A DNA stretch of 35,068 bases, taken from Leuconostoc falkenbergense (lineage in GTDB: Bacteria > Bacillota > Bacilli > Lactobacillales > Lactobacillaceae). Each line of letters starts with the position of its first letter. Position 1 is the first letter of the stretch. The DNA is taken from assembly GCF_014634805.1 (NCBI RefSeq), contig NZ_BMBS01000022.1, forward strand, positions 1 through 35,068, given 5' to 3'. Under the pieces are notes generated by a model that had not been told where the DNA came from, did no database searches, and was given only the letters and a program-made list of their open reading frames with translations. Shown one piece after another: positions 26,340 through 32,915 of the stretch. Position numbers and translations under genes: made by a program.

Positions 26340-27896
26340 ATGGCATTATTAGAAGTAAACGGCCTAACCATGGCCTACGCAGAAAAAACTTTATATGAAG
26401 ACGCAGAGTTTGAGCTTCAAAGTGGCGAACACATGGGAATTGTTGGACAAAATGGTGCCGGCAAATCAACACTCATTAAAATTGTCACTGGGCAAGAACT
26501 CCCATTATCAGGCAAAATTGATTGGCAAAAAGGCTTGAAAATCGGTTATTTGGACCAGTATGCAGAAATTCCAGAGGGTATGACGCTGGTCGATTTTTTG
26601 CATACCGCTTATCAAGACCTATATGACAAACAAGATCGTATCACGGCACTTTACAATGAGTATGCCGAAACGTTGTCTGATAAATTGCTCGAACGCGCTG
26701 GTCGTATGCAAGAAGAACTTGATGCGGCAGGCTTTTATGATGTCGACACGCAAATTGAGCGTGTGATTTCTGGTTTGGGATTAGAGGCTATTGGACGTGA
26801 GCGCGAGTTGGAAGCTATGTCTGGTGGACAGCGCGCCAAGGTCATTTTGGCCAAGCTCTTGTTGGAAAATGATGACGTGATTATTTTGGATGAGCCAACC
26901 AACTATTTGGATGTGGCACACATTGAATGGCTGGAAGACTTTTTGCAAACCTTCGAAGGTTCAGCAATGATTATTTCCCATGACTTTGATTTCTTAGACA
27001 AAGTCACTAACGCAATCATTGATGTTTCATTTGGTAAAATCACTAAATTCCGTGGGTCATTTAAAAAGGCTATGCGCCAAAAAGACGAACGCGCCGAACA
27101 ACAGTTGCGTCAGTACGAAAAGCAACAAACAGAAATTGAAAAAGCACAAAAATTCATTGCCAAAAATAAGGCACGTGCTTCAACTTCTAAGCAAGCAAAG
27201 TCTCGTGAAAAAATGTTGGCGCGCATGGACCGCGTTGATCCACCTTCTGAAACATTGCAAGCTAAATTTAATTTTCCCTATGTTAATTCACAATCATCTA
27301 ATGCGTTGACCGTTAGTGATTTATCTGTTGGTTATGTGACGCCAGTGCTGGAGCCAGTGACTTTTTCAATCACCACTGGGCAAAAAGTTGTCTTTAAAGG
27401 TTTTAACGGTGCTGGTAAATCAACTTTGATTAAATCAATTTTGGGTGTCATACCGGCATTAGCTGGTCAATCTGAATTTTCCCCATCAGCCGTTGTTAAC
27501 TATTTTGACCAAGATTTGGCTTGGGATAATGATAGCAAGACACCGTTGCAAGAAATGCAAGATCGTTTTCCAACATTGGAACCAAAAGCCTTGCGTACGC
27601 GTTTAGCTGCAGCAGGCATCAATGCTGAAAATGCCCAAAAACCACTGCAACAACTTTCAGGTGGTGAACAAACCAAAGTTAAGTTGGCAATCATGGAAAT
27701 GAAGCCAAGTAATTTCTTGATTTTAGATGAGCCAACAAACCATTTGGATGAAGGAACCAAGAATGCTTTGCGCGCGGCAATTGACAAGTTTCAAGGGAAT
27801 GTCATTATTGTGTCGCACGAGACCAGCTTTACACAAGGACTTGGGGACAAGGAATTGAACGTTGCGGCATTAAGTTATAAAAAGGAATCAGATTAA
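26340..27896 (+). CDS. ABC-F family ATPase (translation factor / ribosome-associated)
   Basis: This 518-residue soluble protein has two ABC domains and no membrane segment. Walker A motifs are GQNGAGKST (about 37-45) and GFNGAGKST (about 356-364); signatures are MSGGQRAK and LSGGEQTK; Walker B are IILDEPTNYLD and LILDEPTNHLD. The charged linker (about 235-300) is the P-site tRNA interaction motif region of ABC-F proteins. It resembles the YbiT-like subgroup more than known antibiotic-resistance members. No ribosome binding site is visible at the ATG, so translation may be coupled to the upstream gene or initiated on a very short leader. Its stop overlaps the birA start. Confidence 0.85.
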   Translation: MALLEVNGLTMAYAEKTLYEDAEFELQSGEHMGIVGQNGAGKSTLIKIVTGQELPLSGKIDWQKGLKIGYLDQYAEIPEGMTLVDFLHTAYQDLYDKQDRITALYNEYAETLSDKLLERAGRMQEELDAAGFYDVDTQIERVISGLGLEAIGRERELEAMSGGQRAKVILAKLLLENDDVIILDEPTNYLDVAHIEWLEDFLQTFEGSAMIISHDFDFLDKVTNAIIDVSFGKITKFRGSFKKAMRQKDERAEQQLRQYEKQQTEIEKAQKFIAKNKARASTSKQAKSREKMLARMDRVDPPSETLQAKFNFPYVNSQSSNALTVSDLSVGYVTPVLEPVTFSITTGQKVVFKGFNGAGKSTLIKSILGVIPALAGQSEFSPSAVVNYFDQDLAWDNDSKTPLQEMQDRFPTLEPKALRTRLAAAGINAENAQKPLQQLSGGEQTKVKLAIMEMKPSNFLILDEPTNHLDEGTKNALRAAIDKFQGNVIIVSHETSFTQGLGDKELNVAALSYKKESD

Positions 27897-28642
27897 TGAA
27901 TTTACTCACTCAAACAGGTATGCATGACGATATTACTGTGATTGATGTGGTTGATTCAACAATGACAATAGGTCGTGATATGCTCAAACAGGGCGTGTCA
28001 CGACCTTTTGGCATTGTGAGCAATCAACAGCGCGCTGGTTATGGTAAAAAGGGACGCTTTTTCTTTTCACCGCGAGGCGCAGGCGTTTATCAAACTTATG
28101 TTTTTGATGTTGTGGGCGAATTTGACGCCGGTCTGTTAACAACAGGAGTGGCGGTTTCTGTGGCAGAAGTTCTTTTTGAAATGACTGGGGTTCAAGTGTC
28201 ATTGAAGTGGGTCAATGATTTTTACCTGCATGATCGTAAAATGGGTGGTGTCTTAGTTGAAGGCATTTTAAATTCGGGTAAAATAACACAGGTGATTATT
28301 GGTATTGGCTTAAATATTTTACCGACCGCAGTGCCATCTGATTTGGAAGATATTGTAACAACACTCGGTGTGGACGTGGATCGCAATGCGTTAGTGACCA
28401 CTATTTTTGAAAGAATTGTTCAAAATATATCTGGCTATCAAGCAGGTCAACATCTTGATTATTACCGTCAGCATTCATATTTAAAGGATAAGATGGTCAC
28501 TTTGCTGACAAATAACCATGAAATTTCTGGGCAAGTTCTTGACATTGGTACACGGGGTGAATTATTATTGAAACATGATGAAAACTTAAAACCATTCATC
28601 AGTGGTGATGTAACCAAGGTGTTCATTAAGGGGAAGAAATGA
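27896..28642 (+). CDS. birA: Biotin--[acetyl-CoA-carboxylase] ligase, monofunctional
   Basis: This 248-residue enzyme activates biotin with ATP and transfers it to the carrier protein of biotin-dependent carboxylases. The ATP/biotin loop is QRAGYGKKGRFFFSPRGAG (near residue 44), and the catalytic region reads SLKWVNDFYLHDRKMGGVLVEG. The N-terminal winged helix of the repressor-type BirA is missing, so it should not regulate transcription. Its ATG overlaps the stop of the ABC-F gene, and its stop overlaps the bioY start (ATGA), making a biotin acquisition and use unit. Confidence 0.88.
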   Translation: MNLLTQTGMHDDITVIDVVDSTMTIGRDMLKQGVSRPFGIVSNQQRAGYGKKGRFFFSPRGAGVYQTYVFDVVGEFDAGLLTTGVAVSVAEVLFEMTGVQVSLKWVNDFYLHDRKMGGVLVEGILNSGKITQVIIGIGLNILPTAVPSDLEDIVTTLGVDVDRNALVTTIFERIVQNISGYQAGQHLDYYRQHSYLKDKMVTLLTNNHEISGQVLDIGTRGELLLKHDENLKPFISGDVTKVFIKGKK

Positions 28643-29175
28643 AAAATAATACACAACGAATTGCGATTACAGCGGTTTTGACCGCACTTTTACTGATTAT
28701 TGGACCACTAGCAATTAATGTTGGACCAGTACCAATGACACTACAAACTTTAATTGTTGCACTAGTAGCTTCAGTAGCGTCAACGCGGGTTAGTTTAACA
28801 GCAATTGGACTTTATATTGTACTTGGCGCACTTGGTTTGCCGGTCTTTGCAGGATATTCTAGTGGCTTTGCCGTCCTGATTGGACCAACTGCCGGCTATT
28901 TGTGGTCATTCTTGCTTTATGCACCAATCATTGGGTTGACAATTAAGCATACCTCAAACATTTTGGCATTGATTGTTGCCAACGTTGTAGCAGTGGTCGT
29001 TAATTTGGCGATTGGTACAATTTGGTTGTCTATCAGTACGCACATGAGTGCAACAGCAGCAATTGCGGCTGGTGTGACACCGTTCGTATTGTCAGGTTTG
29101 ATCAAAATAATTGTCGTGGTATTAGCCACAGTGTTGATCCGTCAGGCTACTCAAAAGATGCGTTTGACGGTATAA
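28639..29175 (+). CDS. bioY: Biotin transporter substrate-binding subunit BioY
   Basis: This 178-residue integral membrane protein is the S component of an ECF-type biotin importer. The family signature GLPVFAGYSSGF...LIGPTAGYLWSF is present near residues 72-95, and there are about six hydrophobic segments. No bioM/bioN genes lie here, so it must use the shared ECF energising module encoded elsewhere or act alone. A GGGGAAG site precedes the ATG inside birA. It is the last chromosomal protein gene before tRNA-Ser. Confidence 0.9.
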   Translation: MKNNTQRIAITAVLTALLLIIGPLAINVGPVPMTLQTLIVALVASVASTRVSLTAIGLYIVLGALGLPVFAGYSSGFAVLIGPTAGYLWSFLLYAPIIGLTIKHTSNILALIVANVVAVVVNLAIGTIWLSISTHMSATAAIAAGVTPFVLSGLIKIIVVVLATVLIRQATQKMRLTV

Positions 29176-29188
29176 GTGTTAACAGGTA

Positions 29189-29217
29189 TTGCTATCATCG
29201 GTAAATTCTGGTATAGT
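29189..29217 (+). promoter_or_regulatory. Predicted tRNA-Ser promoter
   Basis: TTGCTA (29189-29194), 17 bases, TATAGT (29212-29217). It shares TTGCTATCAT at the -35 side and TTCTGGTAT at the -10 side with the tRNA-Tyr promoter at 14840-14868. Confidence 0.6.
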
Positions 29218-29229
29218 ATTATCTGTTAT

Positions 29230-29317
29230 GGAGAAGTACTCAAGCGGCTGAAGAGGCGCCCTTGCTAAGGGTGTAGACGTGTTAAAGCGTGCGAGGGTTC
29301 GAATCCCTTCTTCTCCA
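29230..29317 (+). tRNA. tRNA-Ser (anticodon GCU)
   Basis: The acceptor arms GGAGAAG and CTTCTCC pair perfectly, the anticodon loop is TTGCTAA, there is a long variable arm and a TTCGAAT T loop. The base at the discriminator position is A, whereas bacterial serine tRNAs usually have G. CCA is not encoded. Its 3' end is the probable integration site of the element that follows. Confidence 0.93.
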
Positions 29318-29330
29318 CTTAGCATTTCAT

Positions 29331-29374
29331 GGCGTTGCATAAGGTTTCAAAAACCTTGATGTAGCGCCTTTTCT
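29331..29374 (+). terminator. Strong hairpin terminator just after tRNA-Ser
   Basis: GGCGTTGCAT-AAGGTTT and AAACCTT-G-ATGTAGCGCC form a 17-pair stem with two G-U pairs and a three-base loop, followed by CTTTTCTT. It should end tRNA-Ser transcription inside the attachment region. Confidence 0.75.
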
Positions 29375-29416
29375 TATGAAAAACGTTGCACTGTATTTCA
29401 TAGCATTTCACACAAA

Positions 29417-29507
29417 ATGGTACTTTTTATGGTACTTTTTCAAACTAAGCAAGTAAGCAGTGTAACGGCATTTAAGCCGTTTTTTATTTGTTAAAATGGT
29501 ACTTTTT
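29417..29507 (+). repeat. Three direct repeats of ATGGTACTTTTT (possible integrase arm sites)
   Basis: Exact copies are at 29417-29428, 29429-29440 and 29496-29507, with a partial TGGTAC at 29526. They lie 100-190 bases from the tRNA 3' end, as expected for arm-type binding sites of a tyrosine integrase. The function is inferred from position. Confidence 0.5.
29464..29486 (+). terminator. Rightward rho-independent terminator in the attachment region
   Basis: AACGGC and GCCGTT pair around ATTTAA and are followed by TTTTT. In the circular form it would stop transcription crossing the attachment site from the far right end of the element. Confidence 0.7.
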
Positions 29508-29642
29508 TAGCGCATGATTTAAAATGTGGTACATAGTACATAAATATACAATCAAAAATGTATATATACAGTATAATATTCATAGAATACTAAGCGACAG
29601 TGGGGCTATGGGTATGACAAAAAATAAAAATGAGGTGCAATC

Positions 29643-29960
29643 GTGGCAGATAGAACAGATAAGATGTTAAGAGATTATTTTTCAGGTAGATTGAAACTAA
29701 TGGCAGAGGTTGAGCCACGATACAAGCAAGACATTGCAGACATTACATTTTGTTTGTCAGTCATCAAGCCAGAACATAGCGCAGTCATCAAAAGATATTA
29801 TAGTGATAAATTTATAACGTGGGAAGAGGTTGTGAGTGAAGCAGGTAAAAGTCACTCAAGTTTACGGACATGGCGCAATGATTTTAAAACGTTATTGAAT
29901 GTGATGACACAACACGGGGATGAGTTTATTAAGTTGAGACATGAAGCATTACAAGTGTAG
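29643..29960 (+). CDS. Phage-type sigma-70 region 4-like regulator (ArpU/RinA-like)
   Basis: This 105-residue protein starts at GTG, eight bases after a GAGGTG site. The segment FITWEEVVSEAGKSHSSLRTW (residues 56-76) forms a helix-turn-helix like sigma factor region 4, preceded by a helical region (SVIKPEHSAVIKRYYSD) similar to the ARYIDSL-type helix of phage late activators ArpU and RinA. Such proteins switch on packaging and structural genes and usually sit at the end of the early region. Here it lies alone next to the tRNA end of the element. The assignment is by pattern only. Confidence 0.45.
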   Translation: MADRTDKMLRDYFSGRLKLMAEVEPRYKQDIADITFCLSVIKPEHSAVIKRYYSDKFITWEEVVSEAGKSHSSLRTWRNDFKTLLNVMTQHGDEFIKLRHEALQV

Positions 29961-30180
29961 TGCTTTTTTGTTTACAATAAAAAACACCCCCGCCCCTTGT
30001 TACTAGATTGTAGAGCGCACACATACCGTCATCTTGTATCACACGCCAATTTTCAAAAGTTTTTTTCTGGTGTTTTTTGGGAGTTGATGTACTGGTATAT
30101 TAGGATTCTTTGTTTAGAAAAGTACCCCCTAAACCCACCCTATTTTTGAGTTAAAAACCCTTTAATGTTGCTCGATTAAC
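29961..30180. other. Non-coding region after the ArpU-like gene; possible packaging site
   Basis: No gene is visible. It opens with a short C-rich tract (CACCCCCGCCCC at 29985-29996), then TA-rich and poly-T stretches and a second C-rich tract (about 30124-30140). In many temperate phages the cos site follows the ArpU-like gene, and satellites of cos phages carry a copy. This is a positional suggestion only. Confidence 0.2.
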
Positions 30181-30189
30181 CTTGTCAAG

Positions 30190-30330
30190 CCCCCGATAGC
30201 TATCACAGAGAGTTATAGCGAATGTTTGTTATCGTTTGAAACGATAGCGAGAAAGTCCGAGGTCATTTAAAACGACCACGAGATGAGTTCGTTATAAATT
30301 TGATTGATAACGGATACAATCTCATCCCCG
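30190..30330 (+). ncRNA. Candidate structured RNA: four successive hairpins
   Basis: Inverted repeats follow each other: GCTAT/ATAGC (30199-30219), TATCGTTT/AAACGATA with one-base loop (30230-30246), GGTC/GACC with an A-T rich extension (30261-30277), and GATGAG/CTCATC (30282-30326) enclosing GTTAT/ATAAC (30291-30311). No ORF covers them. The strand and the limits are uncertain. Large ornate RNAs (ROOL, GOLLD) occur in Lactobacillales prophages, but I cannot match this to either by eye. Confidence 0.3.
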
Positions 30331-30426
30331 TATCAGTGATTAAGATAGAGCTTGTGTATTTGTCTCAAAACTCACTAGATAGCGTGTAAATTTGCGTTTG
30401 ATATATTGATGAGTGTATTTATACAA

Positions 30427-30459
30427 AGACAGACATTAAACGCTTAAAACGGCTGTCAC
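30427..30459 (+). repeat. 33-base imperfect direct repeat, copy 1
   Basis: It matches 30831-30863 at 30 of 33 positions, with the 18-base core ACATTAAACGCTTAAAAC identical. A terminator hairpin follows 20 bases later, as with copy 2. Confidence 0.75.
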
Positions 30460-30479
30460 AGCGTTAAAATAAGCACAAT

Positions 30480-30518
30480 AAAACCACGACCTATGTTAAA
30501 TATAGAACGTGGTTTTTT
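30480..30518. terminator. Terminator hairpin
   Basis: AAAACCACG (30480-30488) pairs with CGTGGTTTT (30508-30516), followed by TT. A and T tracts on both sides allow either direction. It bounds the candidate RNA region on the right. Confidence 0.75.
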
Positions 30519-30551
30519 ATTATATGTGGGGATGAATTGACAATATTCAAT

Positions 30552-30657
30552 GTTACAAACATGCAAGCAAAAGGCAAGCGTATAAAGTTACAAAAATGTT
30601 AGCAAATGTCAGCATGCAAGGTTACAAAAATACTAGCATTTACTAGCATGAAAATAC
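30552..30657 (+). repeat. Iteron-like repeats with about 35-base period
   Basis: GTTACAAA starts at 30552, 30587 and 30621, each followed by AGC-rich words (AAGCAAAAGGCAAGC, AGCAAATGTCAGCATG, AGCATTTACTAGCATG). The even period and lack of an ORF suggest binding sites for an initiator or regulator, possibly part of the element's origin. Confidence 0.45.
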
Positions 30658-30721
30658 CAACAAATACCTACATTCATAATCGTTTAACCATTGCTATAAA
30701 TGGCTATATAAGGCGCTATTA

Positions 30722-30790
30722 AAAGGTTACAAGGTCACAAAAAGGTCACATTTAGCGTTGCAACCTTTTGCGTACTTTATGCAACCTTTT
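30722..30790. repeat. Inverted cluster of AAGGTNACA / TGCAACCTT words
   Basis: AAGGTTACA (30723), AAGGTCACA (30731) and AAGGTCACA (30742) are followed by TTGCAACCTTTT (30758) and TGCAACCTTTT (30780), which read AAAAGGTTGCA on the other strand. It is a second candidate protein-binding cluster 70 bases from the first. Confidence 0.45.
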
Positions 30791-30830
30791 TCAACGAGCG
30801 GAGAATTACTACAAAATACTACAAAACACC

Positions 30831-30863
30831 AGACAAACATTAAACGCTTAAAACAGCTCTCAC
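30831..30863 (+). repeat. 33-base imperfect direct repeat, copy 2
   Basis: Second copy of the repeat at 30427-30459 (three mismatches), lying 20 bases before the terminator at the end of the ImmA-like gene. Confidence 0.75.
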
Positions 30864-30883
30864 GGTTTAATAAAATACATAAC

Positions 30884-30920
30884 AAAAGGCACGGACTAGA
30901 TAATATAAGTTCGTGCCTTT
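30884..30920. terminator. Terminator of the minus-strand repressor operon
   Basis: AAAGGCACG and CGTGCCTTT pair across the stop codon of the ImmA-like gene, with T tracts for leftward and rightward transcripts. Confidence 0.78.
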
Positions 30921-31198
30921 TTAATTTGAAAGTGGTTAGCGACATATTCAGCCTGCTTTTCAGCCAACAGTGTTTTCATAGAGTGGCGTTTGTCATCCCC
31001 GAACACATCAAAGTCAGCGTGTGCGCTTTCGTGTACGATAGTGTGTAGTTGTTGCCACTCGGGTTGTAACGTGTTTATAAATATCTTAGTGTCATTGCTA
31101 TCTTTCACAACCTCACCAAAATACTTATTATGTTCTACCTCAATACCAAAGAATTTGTATTCAGGGAAACAGTCAATATATAACTCAATATTTGTCAT
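30896..31198 (-). CDS. ImmA/IrrE-family metallopeptidase
   Basis: This is a small protease-like protein of about 100 residues. The HExxH zinc motif is HESAH at residues 56-60, in the context LHTIVHESAHADFD, with a downstream glutamate in AEKQAEYVAN as probable third ligand. ImmA/IrrE proteins cut phage or ICE repressors to trigger induction. The gene follows the XRE repressor on the same strand, the standard pairing. I prefer ATG 31198; a TTG at 31216 directly after the repressor stop is also open. The stop overlaps a terminator hairpin. Confidence 0.8.
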   Translation of the reverse strand: MTNIELYIDCFPEYKFFGIEVEHNKYFGEVVKDSNDTKIFINTLQPEWQQLHTIVHESAHADFDVFGDDKRHSMKTLLAEKQAEYVANHFQIKKARTYII

Positions 31199-31216
31199 AC
31201 ATGTGTCGCCCCGCAA

Positions 31217-31582
31217 TCACAAACGACGTTTTGATAGTTTAGCAATCTCAACAAGTTTTTTAATTTGTTCTATCTCTTCGGGTGTAGCGCTAGGGTCAAT
31301 GAAATAGGCGACTTGTTTTTGTCCCTCGGTTAGTGGTGGCTCATCCCCGTTATCATCCACAGCAGGCGTTTTAAGCGGGCTATCTGTCTTGCCTTGTAAA
31401 TACTCTACGGTGGTATTTAAGGCGTCAGCAATCAGTGAGAGCATGGCATAAGAGGGGTTATTACGGTCAGTCTCGTAGTTAGCAATCGCCATACGAGAGG
31501 CATTAATTTTTTTAGCAAGTTCACTTTGAGTGAGCTTTTTTTGTTTGCGTAATTCTTTTATACGGTTAGCAGTGATAGACAT
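31217..31582 (-). CDS. XRE-family phage-type repressor
   Basis: This 121-residue protein has a helix-turn-helix in residues 5-60 (LTQSELAKKINASRMAIANYE) and a linker plus a helical C-terminal tail (PEEIEQIKKLVEIAKLSKRRL). It lacks the LexA-type self-cleaving domain, consistent with control through the adjacent ImmA-like protease. AAAGG lies nine bases before the ATG. It should bind the divergent operator region to its right and hold the element in the integrated state. Confidence 0.83.
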   Translation of the reverse strand: MSITANRIKELRKQKKLTQSELAKKINASRMAIANYETDRNNPSYAMLSLIADALNTTVEYLQGKTDSPLKTPAVDDNGDEPPLTEGQKQVAYFIDPSATPEEIEQIKKLVEIAKLSKRRL

Positions 31583-31837
31583 AGTAGATACCTTTAAGAA
31601 ATTATTAAGAGCTTAGTAAAAAATAAAACTAAGTTAAGAAATTATAAACTGTATTGTTTAGTAACTAATCATTGGTTATAGTTTATTTATTGTATGTTTA
31701 TTAAATAAACAAATACTTTGTAACTGATTAGTATATACACATATCATACCAGACAATACAGGTCAATTAAAGGTAAATAAGGACAAATAAGTGCAAGAGT
31801 GAACCACTATAAAAGCAACGAGATAGGAGACATTGTC
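31583..31837. promoter_or_regulatory. Divergent early promoter/operator region
   Basis: A leftward TATAAT (minus strand, 31641-31646) can serve the repressor; a rightward TTGTAA-18-TATCAT promoter (31718-31747) can serve the early genes. Candidate operators are a perfect palindrome GTTTATT-A-AATAAAC (31696-31710), two direct TTAAGAAATTA copies (31594 and 31634), and GTAACTRAT words at 31661 and 31720 that flank the palindrome. Confidence 0.6.
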
Positions 31838-32104
31838 ATGACAGTATCAAACGCATTATTTAACGAAGCACAGGTAATCAAGGACACTAACAGCGCTTTG
31901 GAAGATATCCAAGAAACCTTAGCTCTCTCATTGGTTGATAGTTTGAAAGCAGGCGACCACATCACAACACCAACAGTCATTAACATGTTGAAAGATTTGG
32001 AAGATATGCAACTCAAATATTACGACCGTTTGGAAGATAACGAGAACACGCAAGGGGCATTAGAGAACCAAGAACAATCAGGGGATGAGGAAACAGCAGA
32101 ATGA
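31838..32104 (+). CDS. Hypothetical small early protein
   Basis: This 88-residue acidic protein of unknown function is the first gene of the rightward early operon. ATG 31838 has AGGAGA eight bases upstream and is preferred over a GTG at 31799. It is mainly helical, with a glutamate- and glutamine-rich C-terminal tail (ENQEQSGDEETAE). It overlaps the next gene by ATGA. The position just after the repressor suggests an early regulatory or host-interaction role, but no motif supports a specific one. Confidence 0.65.
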   Translation: MTVSNALFNEAQVIKDTNSALEDIQETLALSLVDSLKAGDHITTPTVINMLKDLEDMQLKYYDRLEDNENTQGALENQEQSGDEETAE

Positions 32105-32364
32105 AAATACCACGGTCAGAACAAGAAACAATCGTGATTTATGACGTTGAAGTTGGTAAGTGGCACATTGATACCACCTACCCACCACACATCAGAAAAT
32201 ACACGCCTGCTATGGGAGAAATTGAGGAAAAAACGCAAGATAGATTAGCTGGTTTGATAAGTGATGAATTTAGTGGGTCATTCATGACACGAAAGCGCAA
32301 AACACTCACGGATGAGCAACGCCAACAGGTAAGAGAGCAACTAACAAAGGGGCAAGAACAATGA
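32101..32364 (+). CDS. Hypothetical small early protein
   Basis: This 87-residue protein of unknown function contains the sequence DVEVGKWHIDTTYPPHIRKY near the N-terminus and a basic, charged C-terminal helix (TRKRKTLTDEQRQQVREQL). It overlaps both neighbours by ATGA. It resembles nothing I can name, though short proteins of this kind are common in early regions of Lactobacillales phages. Confidence 0.62.
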   Translation: MKIPRSEQETIVIYDVEVGKWHIDTTYPPHIRKYTPAMGEIEEKTQDRLAGLISDEFSGSFMTRKRKTLTDEQRQQVREQLTKGQEQ

Positions 32365-32474
32365 GTATCACAATTTGGTTAGGTCAAGTAATTACGCTCA
32401 TTGTATTAGTGGGTGGCGCTTTTGTCACTGGTGTGGTGGTAGGCGACAGTCACAATGGAGGACGCAAGGAATGA
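32361..32474 (+). CDS. Very small single-pass membrane protein
   Basis: A 37-residue ORF fills the gap between its neighbours exactly, overlapping both by ATGA. Residues 5-28 are hydrophobic (ITIWLGQVITLIVLVGGAFV and following), then a short charged tail (SHNGGRKE) faces the other side. The precise coupling argues that it is translated. The function is unknown. Confidence 0.6.
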   Translation: MSITIWLGQVITLIVLVGGAFVTGVVVGDSHNGGRKE

Positions 32475-32632
32475 ACAATTTGTATGTGAAAACACTAGAA
32501 CGCATGTACAAACCATTGATTGACATTGCAAATAGTGACAGGTTAGCCAATAACGAACAGGCGCAATTTGAAATTATGCAAGCCTACGAGTTGTTAGATA
32601 AGGCGACCACACGATTGATTATTAGGGGATGA
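32471..32632 (+). CDS. Hypothetical small early protein
   Basis: This 53-residue helical protein begins at ATG 32471, which overlaps the stop of the small membrane protein. A longer open frame starting at 32375 would run through that gene and is unlikely. Sequence such as VKTLERMYKPLIDIANSDRL is amphipathic. No known domain is seen. Confidence 0.58.
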   Translation: MNNLYVKTLERMYKPLIDIANSDRLANNEQAQFEIMQAYELLDKATTRLIIRG

Positions 32633-32633
32633 A

Positions 32634-32900
32634 ATGGCAGTAAGTAATGACGAGTTGATGGAAGAATTAGCAGAGATGAACTTTCAAATGTTGCAAGGTA
32701 TAGGAGATGTGAAAGATACATTAGACCAACAGCACCATGTTTGGAAACGAGCCGAGAATGTTGCCAAGCATTTTGATGTCAGTTTAGGCACAGTCAAGAG
32801 CTGGAAAAAGCGTGGACTGATAACAGGTTATAAACATGACAAGATAGTCATTTATGACGTGTTAGTGATTGAACGTGATTTGTTTCAAGTAGAAAACTAG
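32634..32900 (+). CDS. Helix-turn-helix DNA-binding protein, MerR/excisionase-like
   Basis: This 88-residue protein has a short N-terminal helix followed by a winged-helix type motif, NVAKHFDVSLGTVKSWKKRG (about residues 41-60), and a C-terminal beta strand IVIYDVLVIERD. The motif resembles the DNA-binding domains of excisionases and terminase small subunits. In this operon it could be an excisionase, an initiator or a transcription factor. It starts one base after the preceding stop, with GGGG as ribosome binding site. Confidence 0.55.
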   Translation: MAVSNDELMEELAEMNFQMLQGIGDVKDTLDQQHHVWKRAENVAKHFDVSLGTVKSWKKRGLITGYKHDKIVIYDVLVIERDLFQVEN

Positions 32901-32915
32901 AAAGGAATGCAGAGC

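Noticed and set aside
29608-29670. 20-codon ORF overlapping the start of the ArpU-like gene
   Set aside because: It is too short and without a motif; it may be chance, although a leader role cannot be excluded.
30249-30262. RNase P RNA fragment (GAGAAAGTCCGAGG)
   Set aside because: Only one short word resembles the conserved motif; the other conserved RNase P segments are not visible around it.
30552-30790. Possible CRISPR array
   Set aside because: Repeat words are only 8-11 bases, imperfect and partly inverted, spacers are not uniform, and no cas gene is present.
30758-31048. Plus-strand 96-codon frame over the repeats and opposite the ImmA-like gene
   Set aside because: It runs through inverted repeats and a terminator and is antisense to a gene with a clear HExxH motif; no credible domain.
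32375-32470. N-terminal extension of the 53-residue early protein
   Set aside because: The extension runs in another frame through the small membrane protein gene, while ATG 32471 has a precise ATGA coupling.
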